From Streptomyces sp. JJ38 (GTDB lineage Bacteria > Actinomycetota > Actinomycetes > Streptomycetales > Streptomycetaceae), in the NCBI RefSeq assembly GCF_019303475.1, contig NZ_JABLSI010000044.1:1-42527 (forward strand): a stretch of 42,527 nt of DNA, given 5' to 3'. A program made the position numbers and the translations under genes. Below are positions 1 through 7,802 of the stretch, piece after piece. The first letter of the stretch is position 1; every line of letters starts with the position of its first letter. The notes beneath the pieces are model-generated. The model was not told the DNA's origin. It searched no databases and saw only the letters and a list, made by a program, of their open reading frames with translations.

Positions 1-23
1 TCCAGGCCCGGCCCGGGGGCCCC

Positions 24-49
24 GCCCGCGCGTCGCCGGCCGCGCGGGC
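24..49 (-). terminator. Possible terminator after trpE
   Basis: Positions 24-32 (gcccgcgcg) pair exactly with 41-49 across an 8-nt loop, about 45 nt beyond the stop codon of the minus-strand trpE gene. There is no T-run, which is common in very GC-rich actinobacteria. The rest of 1-92 is GC-rich and shows no gene. Confidence 0.35.
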
Positions 50-92
50 GCGCCGTTGCCGCTCGCGCAGGTCCCCGCGCCCCCGCGCCGCG

Positions 93-1961
93 CTACACGC
101 GGACCGCCGCGAGGAGTTCGGCCACGATCTCCGAACCCTCCAGCGTCAGCACCGACTCGGGGTGGAACTGCACCCCCGCGAACCCCGTGCCGCGCAGCGC
201 GTGGACGTCCCCGGTGCGCGGGTCCCGGCTCAGCTCGACGCCGTCCAGCGCCGGCCCCCGCGCCGCCGCGTCGTCACACCGCGCGGTGAAGGAGTTGTAG
301 AACCCGACGGTGCGTTCCCGTCCGAACAGCTCGATCCGCTCCTGCGCGCCCTGCTGCGGGACGTCCTTGCGCACCAGGGGCAGCCCCAGACGGGCCGCGA
401 TCAGCTCGTGGCCGAGGCACACGCCCAGCAGGCCGTGCCGGTGCCCCTCCAGCAACTCGCCGGCCAGTGCGTGCAGGAACCGCATCTTGGGGTCCGCCGC
501 GTCGCGCGGGTCGCCCGGCCCGGGGCCCAGCACGACGGGCCCGGTGTGGGACAGCGCCGCCTCCCGCACGCCCGGTTCGTCGTACCGCCGCACGGTGACC
601 GCCAGCCCCGTCGAGCGCAGCACGTGGGCCAGCATCGAGGTGAAGGTGTCCTCGGCGTCCACCACCAGCGCCTCCCCGCGCAGCGGCCCGCGCTCGCCCT
701 CCGGGCGCATCCGCAGCCAGAACGGCGCGAGGTCCGCCCGGCGGGCGGCGAGGGCCTCGCGCACGGCGGGGTCCGCCGCCAGGCCGGGGGCGGGCTCGCG
801 CTCCGGCCGCCGCCCCTCCCGCACCCCCAGGGCCGTCAGCACCCCGGCGGCCTTGGCATGGGTCTCGGCCACCTCGCTCGCCGGGTCCGAGTCGCGCACC
901 AGCGTCGCCCCGACGGAGACGCGCAGCCGGCCGGTGGCGGCGTCGATGTCGGCGGTGCGGATGAGGATGGGGGAGTCCAGCGTCTGCGCCCCGCCCGCGT
1001 CCCGGCCCAGCAGCGCCAGCGCCCCGGCGTAGTAGCCCCGGCCGCCCTCCTCGTAGCGCCGGATCACCCGGCAGGCGTTCTCCACCGGGCTGCCGGTGAC
1101 GGTGGCGGCGAACATCGTCTCCCGCAGCACCTCGCGCACGTCCAGCGTGCTGCGTCCGCGCAACTCGTACTCGGTGTGGGCCAGATGGGCCATCTCCCGC
1201 AGCCGCGGCCCGACGACGACACCGCCCACGTCCCCGACGGTGCACATCATCTTCAGCTCCTCGTCGACGACCATCGACAGCTCCGCCGTCTCCTTGGCGT
1301 CCCCGAGGAACTCCAGCAGCCCGGCCGTGCTCGGCCCCTCGGCCGGATAGCGGTAGGTGCCGCTGATCGGGTTCATCACCACGGTCCCGCCGGTCATCCG
1401 CACATGCACCTCGGGGCTCGCCCCGACCAGCGTCCGCCCCCCGGTGTGCACGACGAACGTCCAGTACGCGCCGCGCTCCTCGCGGAGCAGCCGTCCGAAC
1501 AGCGCGAGGGCGTCGCGACGGCCGTAGCCGTCCACGACGCCCTCGAAGGTCCGGCGGACGACGAAGTTGGCGCCCTCCCCGGTCCCGATCTCGTTCTCCA
1601 CCACACGCCGCACCACGTCCTCGTAGGCGGCGTCGGACACGTCGAAGGCCCCGTCCCGCACCCGCACCGCGTGCGCGGGCAGCGCGGCCAGCGCCTGGGC
1701 GACCCCCACCTCGTGCCTCTCCTCCGGAACCAGCACGGCCAGCGGCGTGTTGTCGTCGGCGACGCCGAAGCCGCGCTCGCGGATCTGCCGGAACGGCACG
1801 AGCGCCAGCGCGCCCAGCGGCCCCTCGGGTAGCTGTGCCAGCCGCTCCACCTCGCGGACGTCGCCGACCAGCACCTCCACCGTGTCCTGGTCCCGGCCCG
1901 GGGTGCGGCGGCGCAGCAGCGCGAAGGGGCGGTCGTCGTCGAGCAGGCTCTCGATCACCAT
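93..1961 (-). CDS. trpE: Anthranilate synthase, fused TrpE-TrpG
   Basis: This 622-residue protein converts chorismate and glutamine to anthranilate, the first committed step to tryptophan. Residues about 1-400 are the chorismate-binding half, with motifs such as NPISGTYRYP, DEELKMMC and GSPVENACRVIRRYE. A class I glutamine amidotransferase half follows, with nucleophile Cys515 in GVCLGHE and His600/Glu602 in FHPES. Single-chain fusions of this kind are known from Streptomyces (S. venezuelae) and from phenazine PhzE enzymes. The Trp-rich leader peptide upstream argues for anthranilate synthase rather than a PhzE-type ADIC synthase. The ATG at 1961 has GAGG six nucleotides upstream on the minus strand. 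Expression is probably set by the attenuator at 2012-2038. Confidence 0.93.
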   Translation of the reverse strand: MVIESLLDDDRPFALLRRRTPGRDQDTVEVLVGDVREVERLAQLPEGPLGALALVPFRQIRERGFGVADDNTPLAVLVPEERHEVGVAQALAALPAHAVRVRDGAFDVSDAAYEDVVRRVVENEIGTGEGANFVVRRTFEGVVDGYGRRDALALFGRLLREERGAYWTFVVHTGGRTLVGASPEVHVRMTGGTVVMNPISGTYRYPAEGPSTAGLLEFLGDAKETAELSMVVDEELKMMCTVGDVGGVVVGPRLREMAHLAHTEYELRGRSTLDVREVLRETMFAATVTGSPVENACRVIRRYEEGGRGYYAGALALLGRDAGGAQTLDSPILIRTADIDAATGRLRVSVGATLVRDSDPASEVAETHAKAAGVLTALGVREGRRPEREPAPGLAADPAVREALAARRADLAPFWLRMRPEGERGPLRGEALVVDAEDTFTSMLAHVLRSTGLAVTVRRYDEPGVREAALSHTGPVVLGPGPGDPRDAADPKMRFLHALAGELLEGHRHGLLGVCLGHELIAARLGLPLVRKDVPQQGAQERIELFGRERTVGFYNSFTARCDDAAARGPALDGVELSRDPRTGDVHALRGTGFAGVQFHPESVLTLEGSEIVAELLAAVRV

Positions 1962-2011
1962 CAGGTCCTCGTCCTTCCGGCCGCCGGAGGGAGGTCACCC
2001 GCGAACGCGCA

Positions 2012-2038
2012 GAAGGCCGCCCCGTCCGGGCGGCCTTC
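2012..2038 (-). promoter_or_regulatory. trp attenuator hairpin
   Basis: Positions 2012-2022 (gaaggccgccc) pair perfectly with 2028-2038 over a 5-nt loop. The 11-bp hairpin lies between the trpL leader peptide and the trpE start. On the minus strand it is followed by ttctgcgcgttcg, a weak U-tract. Its position and the upstream WWW leader fit transcription attenuation: ribosome stalling at the Trp codons would favour an alternative fold that spares the terminator. Confidence 0.8.
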
Positions 2039-2064
2039 GCGTTTCGTCGTGGATGTACGCGCAG

Positions 2065-2121
2065 TCAGTGGGCCGCCGGATGAGCGGGCCACCACCAGTC
2101 GCTGTGCGTGTGCGCGAACAT
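2065..2121 (-). CDS. trpL: trp leader peptide with three consecutive Trp codons
   Basis: An 18-codon reading frame, MFAHTHSDWWWPAHPAAH, lies just upstream of the attenuator and of trpE on the same strand. The three adjacent tgg codons (2089-2097 on the plus strand as cca) are the sensing element. The peptide closely resembles leader peptides I recall from other Streptomyces trpE genes (MFAH...WWW.AHPAAH). A TAGGGT box (2129-2134, minus) sits 7 nt before the ATG and there is no good ribosome-binding site, so the transcript may begin at or near the start codon. Confidence 0.88.
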   Translation of the reverse strand: MFAHTHSDWWWPAHPAAH

Positions 2122-2128
2122 GATCCGC

Positions 2129-2134
2129 ACCCTA
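2129..2134 (-). promoter_or_regulatory. Candidate -10 box for trpL-trpE
   Basis: TAGGGT read on the minus strand, 7 nt before the trpL ATG. No convincing -35 hexamer is visible. This placement would give a leaderless trpL message. Confidence 0.45.
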
Positions 2135-2201
2135 CCGGCCCGGTGGTCGGTACGTGGAGACCATCCACATACCGGGCACGGCGAACGTGGGCGGGCGGGC
2201 G

Positions 2202-2759
2202 TCAGCGGGTGATCGCGTCCACGCCCGCCTGGGCGAACTTCTCGTCCAGAGCGCCGCTGGGCGCGCCCGCCACGCCGATCCCGGCGATCGGGGCGCCCTC
2301 GTCCGTCACCGGGACCCCGCCGGAGAGGAACAGGGTGCCGGGGATGTCCTCCAGGTTGGGTGCCTGCTCCAGGCGCCCGACGAGCTCGGAGGTCGGGGCG
2401 TTCCAGGCGACCGCCGTGAACGCCTTGCGCTCGGCGGACTCGTACGACTGGGGGCCCGCCCCGTCGCCGCGCAGGATGACGATCGTGTTGCCGTTCCGGT
2501 CGACGACGGCCACGGTGATCCGCTGGTTCTCCTTCTCGGCCGCCTTCAGCGTCGCCTCGGCGGCACGGGTCGCGGCGTCGACCGTCAGGTGGGTGCTCTC
2601 CCGCAGGTGGGCGTCCTTGGCGTCGGCGGACTTCACGGCCACCGCCGTCCGCTCGGCGGTGGCCGGGGCGGCGGCGCTGGCGGTCACCGCGCCGTAGGCC
2701 CCGAAGGTTCCGGCGAGCACGGCCGCGGCGGTGGCGGCGCCGATCGCGATCTTCTTCAT
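2202..2759 (-). CDS. hbpS: HbpS/GlcG-family secreted heme-binding protein
   Basis: This 185-residue protein starts with an export signal (MKKIAIGAATAAAVLAG..., cleavage probable around ASAAA-PA at residues 27-33). A GlcG/HbpS-fold domain follows from about residue 55 to the end, including VVDRNGN, the segment SYESAERKAF and the glycine-rich tail SGGVPV...GIGVAGAPSG. Streptomyces HbpS is a secreted heme-binding protein that controls the sensor kinase SenS under redox stress. The divergent senS/senR genes next door support that identity here. E107-S-A-E110 fits a D/E-x-x-E pattern that I recall being linked to iron binding in HbpS. The ATG at 2759 is chosen because gggaga lies 6-7 nt upstream and the signal peptide begins there. 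Confidence 0.85.
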   Translation of the reverse strand: MKKIAIGAATAAAVLAGTFGAYGAVTASAAAPATAERTAVAVKSADAKDAHLRESTHLTVDAATRAAEATLKAAEKENQRITVAVVDRNGNTIVILRGDGAGPQSYESAERKAFTAVAWNAPTSELVGRLEQAPNLEDIPGTLFLSGGVPVTDEGAPIAGIGVAGAPSGALDEKFAQAGVDAITR

Positions 2760-2790
2760 GGCGGTCTCCCTCATGGTTGCTGGACGTTGC

Positions 2791-2823
2791 CGGTGCACGG
2801 CTGCGCGGCGGTGCACGGCTGCG
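2791..2823. promoter_or_regulatory. 15-bp direct repeat between hbpS and senS
   Basis: CGGTGCACGGCTGCG occurs exactly at 2791-2805 and again at 2809-2823, an 18-bp period, followed by a partial third copy (cggtgggcgg). Each unit contains the palindrome GTGCAC. The repeats sit about 30 bp upstream of hbpS and 240 bp upstream of senS. They are a candidate operator, perhaps for SenR. That link is inference from position only. Confidence 0.4.
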
Positions 2824-3064
2824 AGGCGGTGGGCGGACCGTCGCCGTCCCCGGCCGCCTCGCCCCGTCGATCCTCGAGGCGGGAGCCCGCCCGCGGCGTC
2901 GGCGGAGCGGCTGCGGCCGCCCGGCCCGACGGCGGACGGGAGGGTCAGCCGATCGGCTGATGCCGGTCCGGCCGGGCCGGGTCACCATGGAGGTGCCGAG
3001 GCCCGGTGTGGAGAGCCCGTACGGCTTGGACCGGCACGGAGCACGGCGGAGAGGAGGATGCGGA

Positions 3065-4255
3065 GTGCGGCACGAGCGGGACCCGGACGCCCACTGGCTG
3101 GCCATGGTCATGCACGCGGCGTTCTTCCTGCTGCTCGGTGCCTCGCTCAGCCGCTACCTGCTGCGCCACCCGTGGGCCGAGCGCTCCCCGTGGATCATCG
3201 CGCTCTCCGCCGTGCTCGCCCTGCTCTACGTGCTCGGCCCCACTCTCGTGCCGCGGGCCACGCCCCGGCGGCCAGGGCCTGTTGCGCAACAGGCCCTGGG
3301 CTGGCTGGCCACGGTCGTCGCCGTGTGGATGACGCTCGTGGTGCTCGCCCCCAGCTTCGCCTGGTGCGCGGTGCCGCTCTTCTACACCGGGCTGCGCACG
3401 CTCTCGACCAGGGCGGCGGCCGGGCTCGTGGTGCTCCTGACGGCCTTCGTCGTCGCCGCGCAGCTCCGGCTCTCGGACGAGGGCTTCGACCCGAACCTGG
3501 TCCTCGCCCCGCCCGCCGTCGCCGCCATCGCCACCGCCGTCTTCGTCCACGCCCAGCGTCTGACGAGCCGCCAGCGCGCCCTGATCGACGACCTGCTGCG
3601 GACGCGGCGGGAACTGGCCGCCACCGAGCGGCGCGAGGGCACCCTCGCCGAGCGCCAGCGGCTGGCGATGGAGCTGCACGACACCGTCGCCCAAGGGCTG
3701 TCCAGCCAGCAGATGCTGTTGCAGGCCGCCGACCGGACCTGGGAGAGCGATCCGGCCACGGCGCGCCGCCATCTGCGCACGGCGCAGTCCGTCGCCGAGC
3801 ACAGCCTCGCCGAGGCGCGCCGCTTCGTGCAGGACCTCGCCCCGGCCGACCTCGCCGACGGGGAAGGGCTGGACGCCGCCCTGCGCACGCTCGCAGCCCG
3901 GGAGGGGGCGGGCTTCCGCACCGACGGCGCGGCGGCAGTGCTGCCGGACCGCGTCCAGTCGGCGCTGCTGCGCATCGCGCAGGGCGCGCTGGCGAACGTC
4001 CGCGAGCACGCCGGGGCCACCAGCGCCGCGCTGACCCTCAGCTACCTCGGTGACCAAGTCGTCCTGGACGTCGCCGACGACGGCCGGGGCTTCGCTCCGG
4101 TGGCCACCGAGCGGCCGGGGGTGCGCGGCCACGGGCTGCCGGCGATCCGGGCCCGCGTCGAGCAGCTCGGCGGCACGCTCACCATCGAGTCGGCGCCGGG
4201 CGAGGGCACCGTGCTGTCCGCCGCGATCCCCCTGGAGCCGAGCGATGAGCCCTGA
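3065..4255 (+). CDS. senS: Sensor histidine kinase, SenS-like
   Basis: This 396-residue histidine kinase is of the LuxR-partner (NarL-type) class. About five hydrophobic segments lie between residues 12 and 163. A coiled stretch then leads to the HisKA_3 box LAMELHDTVAQGL with phosphoacceptor His205, and the HATPase_c domain ends the protein (N-box-like GALANVREHA, DDGRGF, GHGLPAIRARVEQLGG). The GTG at 3065 is preceded by aggagg (3052-3057). It overlaps senR by 11 nt and diverges from hbpS, the arrangement expected for the HbpS-SenS-SenR redox/heme-sensing system. A 28-bp palindrome lies inside the gene at 3272-3299. Confidence 0.85.
   Translation: MRHERDPDAHWLAMVMHAAFFLLLGASLSRYLLRHPWAERSPWIIALSAVLALLYVLGPTLVPRATPRRPGPVAQQALGWLATVVAVWMTLVVLAPSFAWCAVPLFYTGLRTLSTRAAAGLVVLLTAFVVAAQLRLSDEGFDPNLVLAPPAVAAIATAVFVHAQRLTSRQRALIDDLLRTRRELAATERREGTLAERQRLAMELHDTVAQGLSSQQMLLQAADRTWESDPATARRHLRTAQSVAEHSLAEARRFVQDLAPADLADGEGLDAALRTLAAREGAGFRTDGAAAVLPDRVQSALLRIAQGALANVREHAGATSAALTLSYLGDQVVLDVADDGRGFAPVATERPGVRGHGLPAIRARVEQLGGTLTIESAPGEGTVLSAAIPLEPSDEP
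3272..3299. repeat. Perfect 28-bp palindrome inside senS
   Basis: The half-site ccagggcctgttgc is followed directly by its exact reverse complement, with no spacer. It lies in the loop between predicted membrane segments of SenS and encodes about RPGPVAQQALGW. It could be an operator, a strong mRNA or cruciform structure, or the footprint of a short mobile palindrome. No function can be assigned from sequence. Confidence 0.8.
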
Positions 4256-4907
4256 CCCGCGCCCCGTGCCGGACCCCGCCCCGCGCGGGCCCGTCCGCGT
4301 CCTGCTCTGCGACGACCACGCCGTGGTCCGGGCCGGGCTGCTGGCCCTGCTCGGCAGCGCGGCCGGCGTCGAGGTCGTCGGCGAGGCGGGCGGCGGGGAG
4401 GAGGCCGTGGCGATGGCGGACAAGCTCGCGCCGGACGTCGTCCTGATGGACCTCCAGCTCGGCGGCGGCATGGACGGCGTGGAGGCCATCCGGCGGATCG
4501 CCTCCCCCAAGGTCCGGGTGCTGGTGCTGACCACCTACGACACGGACGCCGACATCACCCGCGCCATCGGGGCGGGGGCCACCGGGTACCTGCTCAAGGC
4601 GGAGCGGCCGGAGGAGCTGTTCGCGGCCATCCACGCGGCGGCGGCGGGACGTACGGCGTTGTCGGCACCGGTCGCCGGGCGGGTCATGGACCGGATGCGG
4701 GGCGCGGCCGGTCCGTCGCTGACCGAGCGCGAGCAGGACATCCTGGGCCAGCTCGGGCGCGGGCTCGGCAACCGGGACATCGCGCGGGCCCTGTTCATCA
4801 GCGAGGCGACGGTCAAGACACATTTGGGGCGTATTTACGCCAAACTCGGTGTGGACACCCGGGCGGGCGCGGTCGCGGTGGCCAAGGAACTGCGTCTGCT
4901 GCCCTGA
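4245..4907 (+). CDS. senR: Response regulator, SenR-like (NarL/LuxR family)
   Basis: This 220-residue response regulator is the likely partner of SenS. The receiver domain has the acidic pair D23/D24 (LLCDDH), phosphoacceptor Asp69 (VLMDLQ) and the conserved Lys in YLLKAERPEE. A LuxR-type helix-turn-helix follows from about residue 155 (LTEREQDILGQLGRG...ISEATVKTHLGRIYAKLGV). The ATG at 4245 has ggag seven nt upstream and overlaps the end of senS, so the two are probably translated together. In S. reticuli SenR regulates hbpS and oxidative-stress genes. Whether it does so here is inferred from the neighbourhood. Confidence 0.87.
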   Translation: MSPDPRPVPDPAPRGPVRVLLCDDHAVVRAGLLALLGSAAGVEVVGEAGGGEEAVAMADKLAPDVVLMDLQLGGGMDGVEAIRRIASPKVRVLVLTTYDTDADITRAIGAGATGYLLKAERPEELFAAIHAAAAGRTALSAPVAGRVMDRMRGAAGPSLTEREQDILGQLGRGLGNRDIARALFISEATVKTHLGRIYAKLGVDTRAGAVAVAKELRLLP

Positions 4908-5275
4908 ACCGGGCGTCCGGTGGCGCGGGTACGGGGGCGGGTTCGCGGAAACACGTCCATGAACTCGGCGACAGAGCCGGACATCCATGTGCAGGATGTG
5001 AGCGGGTTCGTGACGGATTTCCATACGTATCGTCAAGAGCGGTACATGGACATCCAGTTGGAGCCTTGGCATCCGCGCCGGGTGATACGATCAGCGAACT
5101 TTGTCGACCTGCCCGAGGGGGCGTTGGAGCGCAGCGCTCCCTTGCGTGCCGCCGTCGGCAAGACGAGTGAACGCCTCCGGACCAAGGGGGCACCGTTCGG
5201 GCGCTGGACTCGGTGCGCCGCTCCCGCTCGACGGGTCCAGCACACCTGGCGGTCCAGTCGCTTGAAGAGAGTCTT
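4908..5275. other. Intergenic region upstream of the cvn operon
   Basis: No convincing gene is seen in these 368 bp. Base composition falls from about 4990 onward (runs such as catacgtatcgtcaagagc). Candidate promoter elements for cvnA exist, for example tacgat at 5086-5091, but the nearest TTGGCA (5066-5071) is only 14 bp away. A small inverted repeat, ggagcg-cag-cgctcc, lies at 5126-5140. Confidence 0.4.
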
Positions 5276-6454
5276 ATGACGCAATACATACAGGACCCCG
5301 CCGTGTGGGGCCTCGTCGTCGGTGCTCCGCTCGCCGCAACCGCCATCGTCCGCGGGCGGAAGACGGCCAAGCGGTTGCGGAAGGAACAGGACGAGCTTCG
5401 CGCACACTACGCCGGGCTGGAGAACCAGTACGCGGAGTCGGTGGAGGAGGCCAGACTCCGCGCCGAAGAGGAAACGAAAAGCGCACTCAAGGCGGCCATG
5501 CGAACCCTTCAGGGGCTCGCGGGTGAACAGCAGTTGGTCATTTCCAAACTTCAGGACAAATACGGAGAGTCAAGCATTCTCCAGGACCTGATGGAAATCG
5601 ACCACATGAATTCACAGTTCGGTCGGCGAGCGCAGTCCATCGCCGTCCTCTGTGACGGCTGGCTGGGCCGGCAGCGGGCCGTGGCGTCCGTGTACGACGT
5701 CGTCCGCAGCGCCAAGGGCCGCATCCGCCACTACACCCGGGTGGAGATCCGGTCCCAGACCAACTTCGCCATCGTCAGCCGCGCGGTGGAACCCGTCGCC
5801 GTCGCGCTCGCCGAACTGCTGGACAACGCGACCAGCTACTCGGCGCCGGAGACGATGATCGAGATCAACATCCGCTCGGTCCCGAAGGGCGTCTGCATCA
5901 TCATCGACGACGCGGGCGTCGGCATGAACGAGGAGGAGAAGGACCGCGCCACCCGGCTGCTGGCGGGCCAGCGGTCCTCCGGTGTGGCGGGGCTCGGGAA
6001 CCCGCCCCAGTTCGGCTTCGCCGTCATCGGCGTGCTCGCGGCCCAGTACGGGTTCAGCGTCTCGGTCGACTCCACCTCGCCGTACGGCGGTGTCCGGGCC
6101 GTGGTGCTCCTGCCCGACGACCTGTTGACGAGCATGCCCGAGCCGAAGGAGCCGCCCGTGGCCGCCGCACCGTCACCGGCTCCCGGGCCCCGCCCGAGGG
6201 GACCGGAAGCCGCCGCACCCGCCTCGACCACGGCCGGAGGGCTGCCCAAGCGCCGTCGCCGCGGCGCGATGGCGATCGTCCCGGACACCGGCGCGGACGC
6301 GGGGGCCACCCCCGCTCGCTCCGACGAGGAGACGGCCTCGATCATGGGCGCCTTCCAACGCGGCACCCAATCCGGTCGCGCGTTCCCCACCCGCGACGCG
6401 ACCGACTCAGGCAATCCCGGCCACGCGAACAGCGAAGGGCATGGCTTTCAGTGA
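5276..6454 (+). CDS. cvnA: Conservon sensor-like ATPase CvnA
   Basis: This 392-residue membrane protein is the sensor-kinase-like member of a conservon. One hydrophobic segment lies near residues 10-26, followed by a basic stretch, a long charged helix (about 30-105), a region around EIDH110MNSQFGRRAQ that aligns with the H-box of CvnA proteins, and a HATPase_c domain (ELLDNA at 180-185, DDAGVGM at 211-217, GFAVIGVLA). A Pro/Ala-rich tail ends it. Conservon products form a membrane-associated signalling complex likened to eukaryotic G-protein systems and affect development and antibiotic production. The ATG at 5276 is chosen because the membrane segment follows at once; only a weak gaagagag lies upstream. 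The first 200 bp are less GC-rich than the neighbours. It overlaps cvnB by 4 nt. Confidence 0.9.
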   Translation: MTQYIQDPAVWGLVVGAPLAATAIVRGRKTAKRLRKEQDELRAHYAGLENQYAESVEEARLRAEEETKSALKAAMRTLQGLAGEQQLVISKLQDKYGESSILQDLMEIDHMNSQFGRRAQSIAVLCDGWLGRQRAVASVYDVVRSAKGRIRHYTRVEIRSQTNFAIVSRAVEPVAVALAELLDNATSYSAPETMIEINIRSVPKGVCIIIDDAGVGMNEEEKDRATRLLAGQRSSGVAGLGNPPQFGFAVIGVLAAQYGFSVSVDSTSPYGGVRAVVLLPDDLLTSMPEPKEPPVAAAPSPAPGPRPRGPEAAAPASTTAGGLPKRRRRGAMAIVPDTGADAGATPARSDEETASIMGAFQRGTQSGRAFPTRDATDSGNPGHANSEGHGFQ

Positions 6455-6855
6455 ACAACGACATCTCGTGGATGCTCGACAGCGCTCTGGAGGTTCCCGG
6501 AGCCCGTCACGCGATCCTGGTCTCGGCCGACGGTCTGCTGATGGCCCGGTCGAGAGACGTCGACAAGGACCACGCGGACACCGTCGCCGCCGCCATGAGC
6601 GGCATGCAGTCGCTCAGCCGGACGGTGGCGAGCTTCTGTGACAGCAGCCCCCACCTGCGCTGGCGGCAGACGGTCGTCGAGTTCGACGGCGGCTGGGTCT
6701 TCCTGATCTCCGCCGGTGAGGGCGCCTACCTGGCCGTGTCCGCCGCCCCCGACGTCGACATGGCCGACATCACCTTCCGGATGCAGCAGCTCGTCGGCCA
6801 GCTCGGCAAGGCGATGACCACCCCGCCGCGCGAGAACGCCGGGCCCCGCTCATGA
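6451..6855 (+). CDS. cvnB: Roadblock/LC7 protein CvnB
   Basis: This 134-residue protein is a single roadblock/LC7 domain (HAILVSADGLLMARS, GGWVFLISAGEGAYLAVSAAPDVDMADITFRM). Proteins of this type (MglB-like) interact with small Ras-like GTPases, here most likely CvnD. The GTG start at 6451 overlaps the cvnA stop by 4 nt, and its stop overlaps the cvnC ATG by 4 nt, so translation is coupled through the operon. Confidence 0.92.
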   Translation: MNNDISWMLDSALEVPGARHAILVSADGLLMARSRDVDKDHADTVAAAMSGMQSLSRTVASFCDSSPHLRWRQTVVEFDGGWVFLISAGEGAYLAVSAAPDVDMADITFRMQQLVGQLGKAMTTPPRENAGPRS

Positions 6856-7229
6856 TCGATCCCGACGAGCTGGAGCCGGACTCCGCGGATTTAGTGCGTC
6901 CGTACGTCATCACCAACGGGCGGGGTCTCCCGGAGGACGATCAGTTCAGCCTGATCACCCTGGTGACCGCCGCCGCCGACCACGAGCGGCGCATGGCGCG
7001 GCTCGACCCGGAGAAGCGGGCGGTGCTGGAGCTCTGCTCGGGCGGCTATCTCTCGGTAGCCGAGATCGCGGGCCACATGCGGCTGCCCCTCGGTGTCGTC
7101 AAGATTCTGCTCGCCGATCTCGCCGAGGGCGGACACCTCGTCAGCCGTGCGCCCGCCCCGCGCGCCCAGCTCGTCGACAGACAGCTCCTTCAGGAGGTAC
7201 TGGATGGACTCCAGGCTCGTTTTGGATGA
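6852..7229 (+). CDS. cvnC: DUF742 protein CvnC, with a TTA codon
   Basis: This 125-residue DUF742 protein, the third conservon member, contains VRPYVITNGR near the start and a winged-helix-like centre (LSVAEIAGHMRLPLGVVKILLADLAEGGHL). Codon 14 (6891-6893) is TTA, the rare leucine codon read in Streptomyces by the bldA tRNA. That would make CvnC production depend on developmental stage. The ATG overlaps the cvnB stop (ATGA). The 3' end overlaps cvnD by 26 nt. Confidence 0.92.
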   Translation: MIDPDELEPDSADLVRPYVITNGRGLPEDDQFSLITLVTAAADHERRMARLDPEKRAVLELCSGGYLSVAEIAGHMRLPLGVVKILLADLAEGGHLVSRAPAPRAQLVDRQLLQEVLDGLQARFG

Positions 7230-7794
7230 CGGCGCCTACGTGCGCTCGGAAGTGCAGACCTCGGCGAAGATCCTCGTCGTCGGGCACTTCGCGGTGGGCA
7301 AGACCACCTTCATCGGAACGATGTCCGAGATCCCTCCCCTGCGCACCGAGGAGACGATGACGCAGGCCGGAGCCGGAGTCGACGACCTGCGCGGGGTCCG
7401 GGGCAAGACGACGACCACCGTGGCGATGGACTTCGGGCGGCTGACCCTGAACGACCGCCTCGTCCTGTACCTGTTCGGCACGCCCGGGCAGCAGCGCTTC
7501 GTCCAGGTGTGGGAGGACATGAGCCGGGGCGCCCTGGGCGCCCTGATCCTCGTGGACCCCGAACGCCTGGAGGAGTCCTTCCCGATCATGGACCTGGTCG
7601 AGCAGTACGGACTGCCGTACGCGATCGCCGTCAACCGCTTCGACGGCAGCCCCGACCGCCCCGAGGCGGAGCTGCGCGAGGCACTCGACCTGCTGCCGGA
7701 GACGCCCGTGGTCGCCTGCGACGCGCGGGACCCCAAGTCCTCGGCGCAGTCCCTCATGGTCCTCATCCGCTACCTCCAGACCCGTATCGGCTAG
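7204..7794 (+). CDS. cvnD: Ras/MglA-like GTPase CvnD
   Basis: This 196-residue ATP/GTP-binding protein is the switch of the conservon. The P-loop is G27HFAVGKTT35, the switch-II region reads FGTPGQQRF (Thr where Ras has Asp), and NRFD replaces the NKxD guanine motif. CvnB would act as its regulator and CvnA as the membrane partner (family knowledge). The ATG at 7204 has aggagg at 7192-7197 and lies within the end of cvnC. The CYP157-like gene begins 8 nt after the stop. Confidence 0.92.
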   Translation: MDSRLVLDDGAYVRSEVQTSAKILVVGHFAVGKTTFIGTMSEIPPLRTEETMTQAGAGVDDLRGVRGKTTTTVAMDFGRLTLNDRLVLYLFGTPGQQRFVQVWEDMSRGALGALILVDPERLEESFPIMDLVEQYGLPYAIAVNRFDGSPDRPEAELREALDLLPETPVVACDARDPKSSAQSLMVLIRYLQTRIG

Positions 7795-7802
7795 GAGCCC
7801 CC

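Noticed and set aside
162..1832. Long plus-strand open frame opposite trpE
   Set aside because: It is the antisense shadow of a fully conserved gene, with Arg/Pro/His-rich low-complexity translation and no family.
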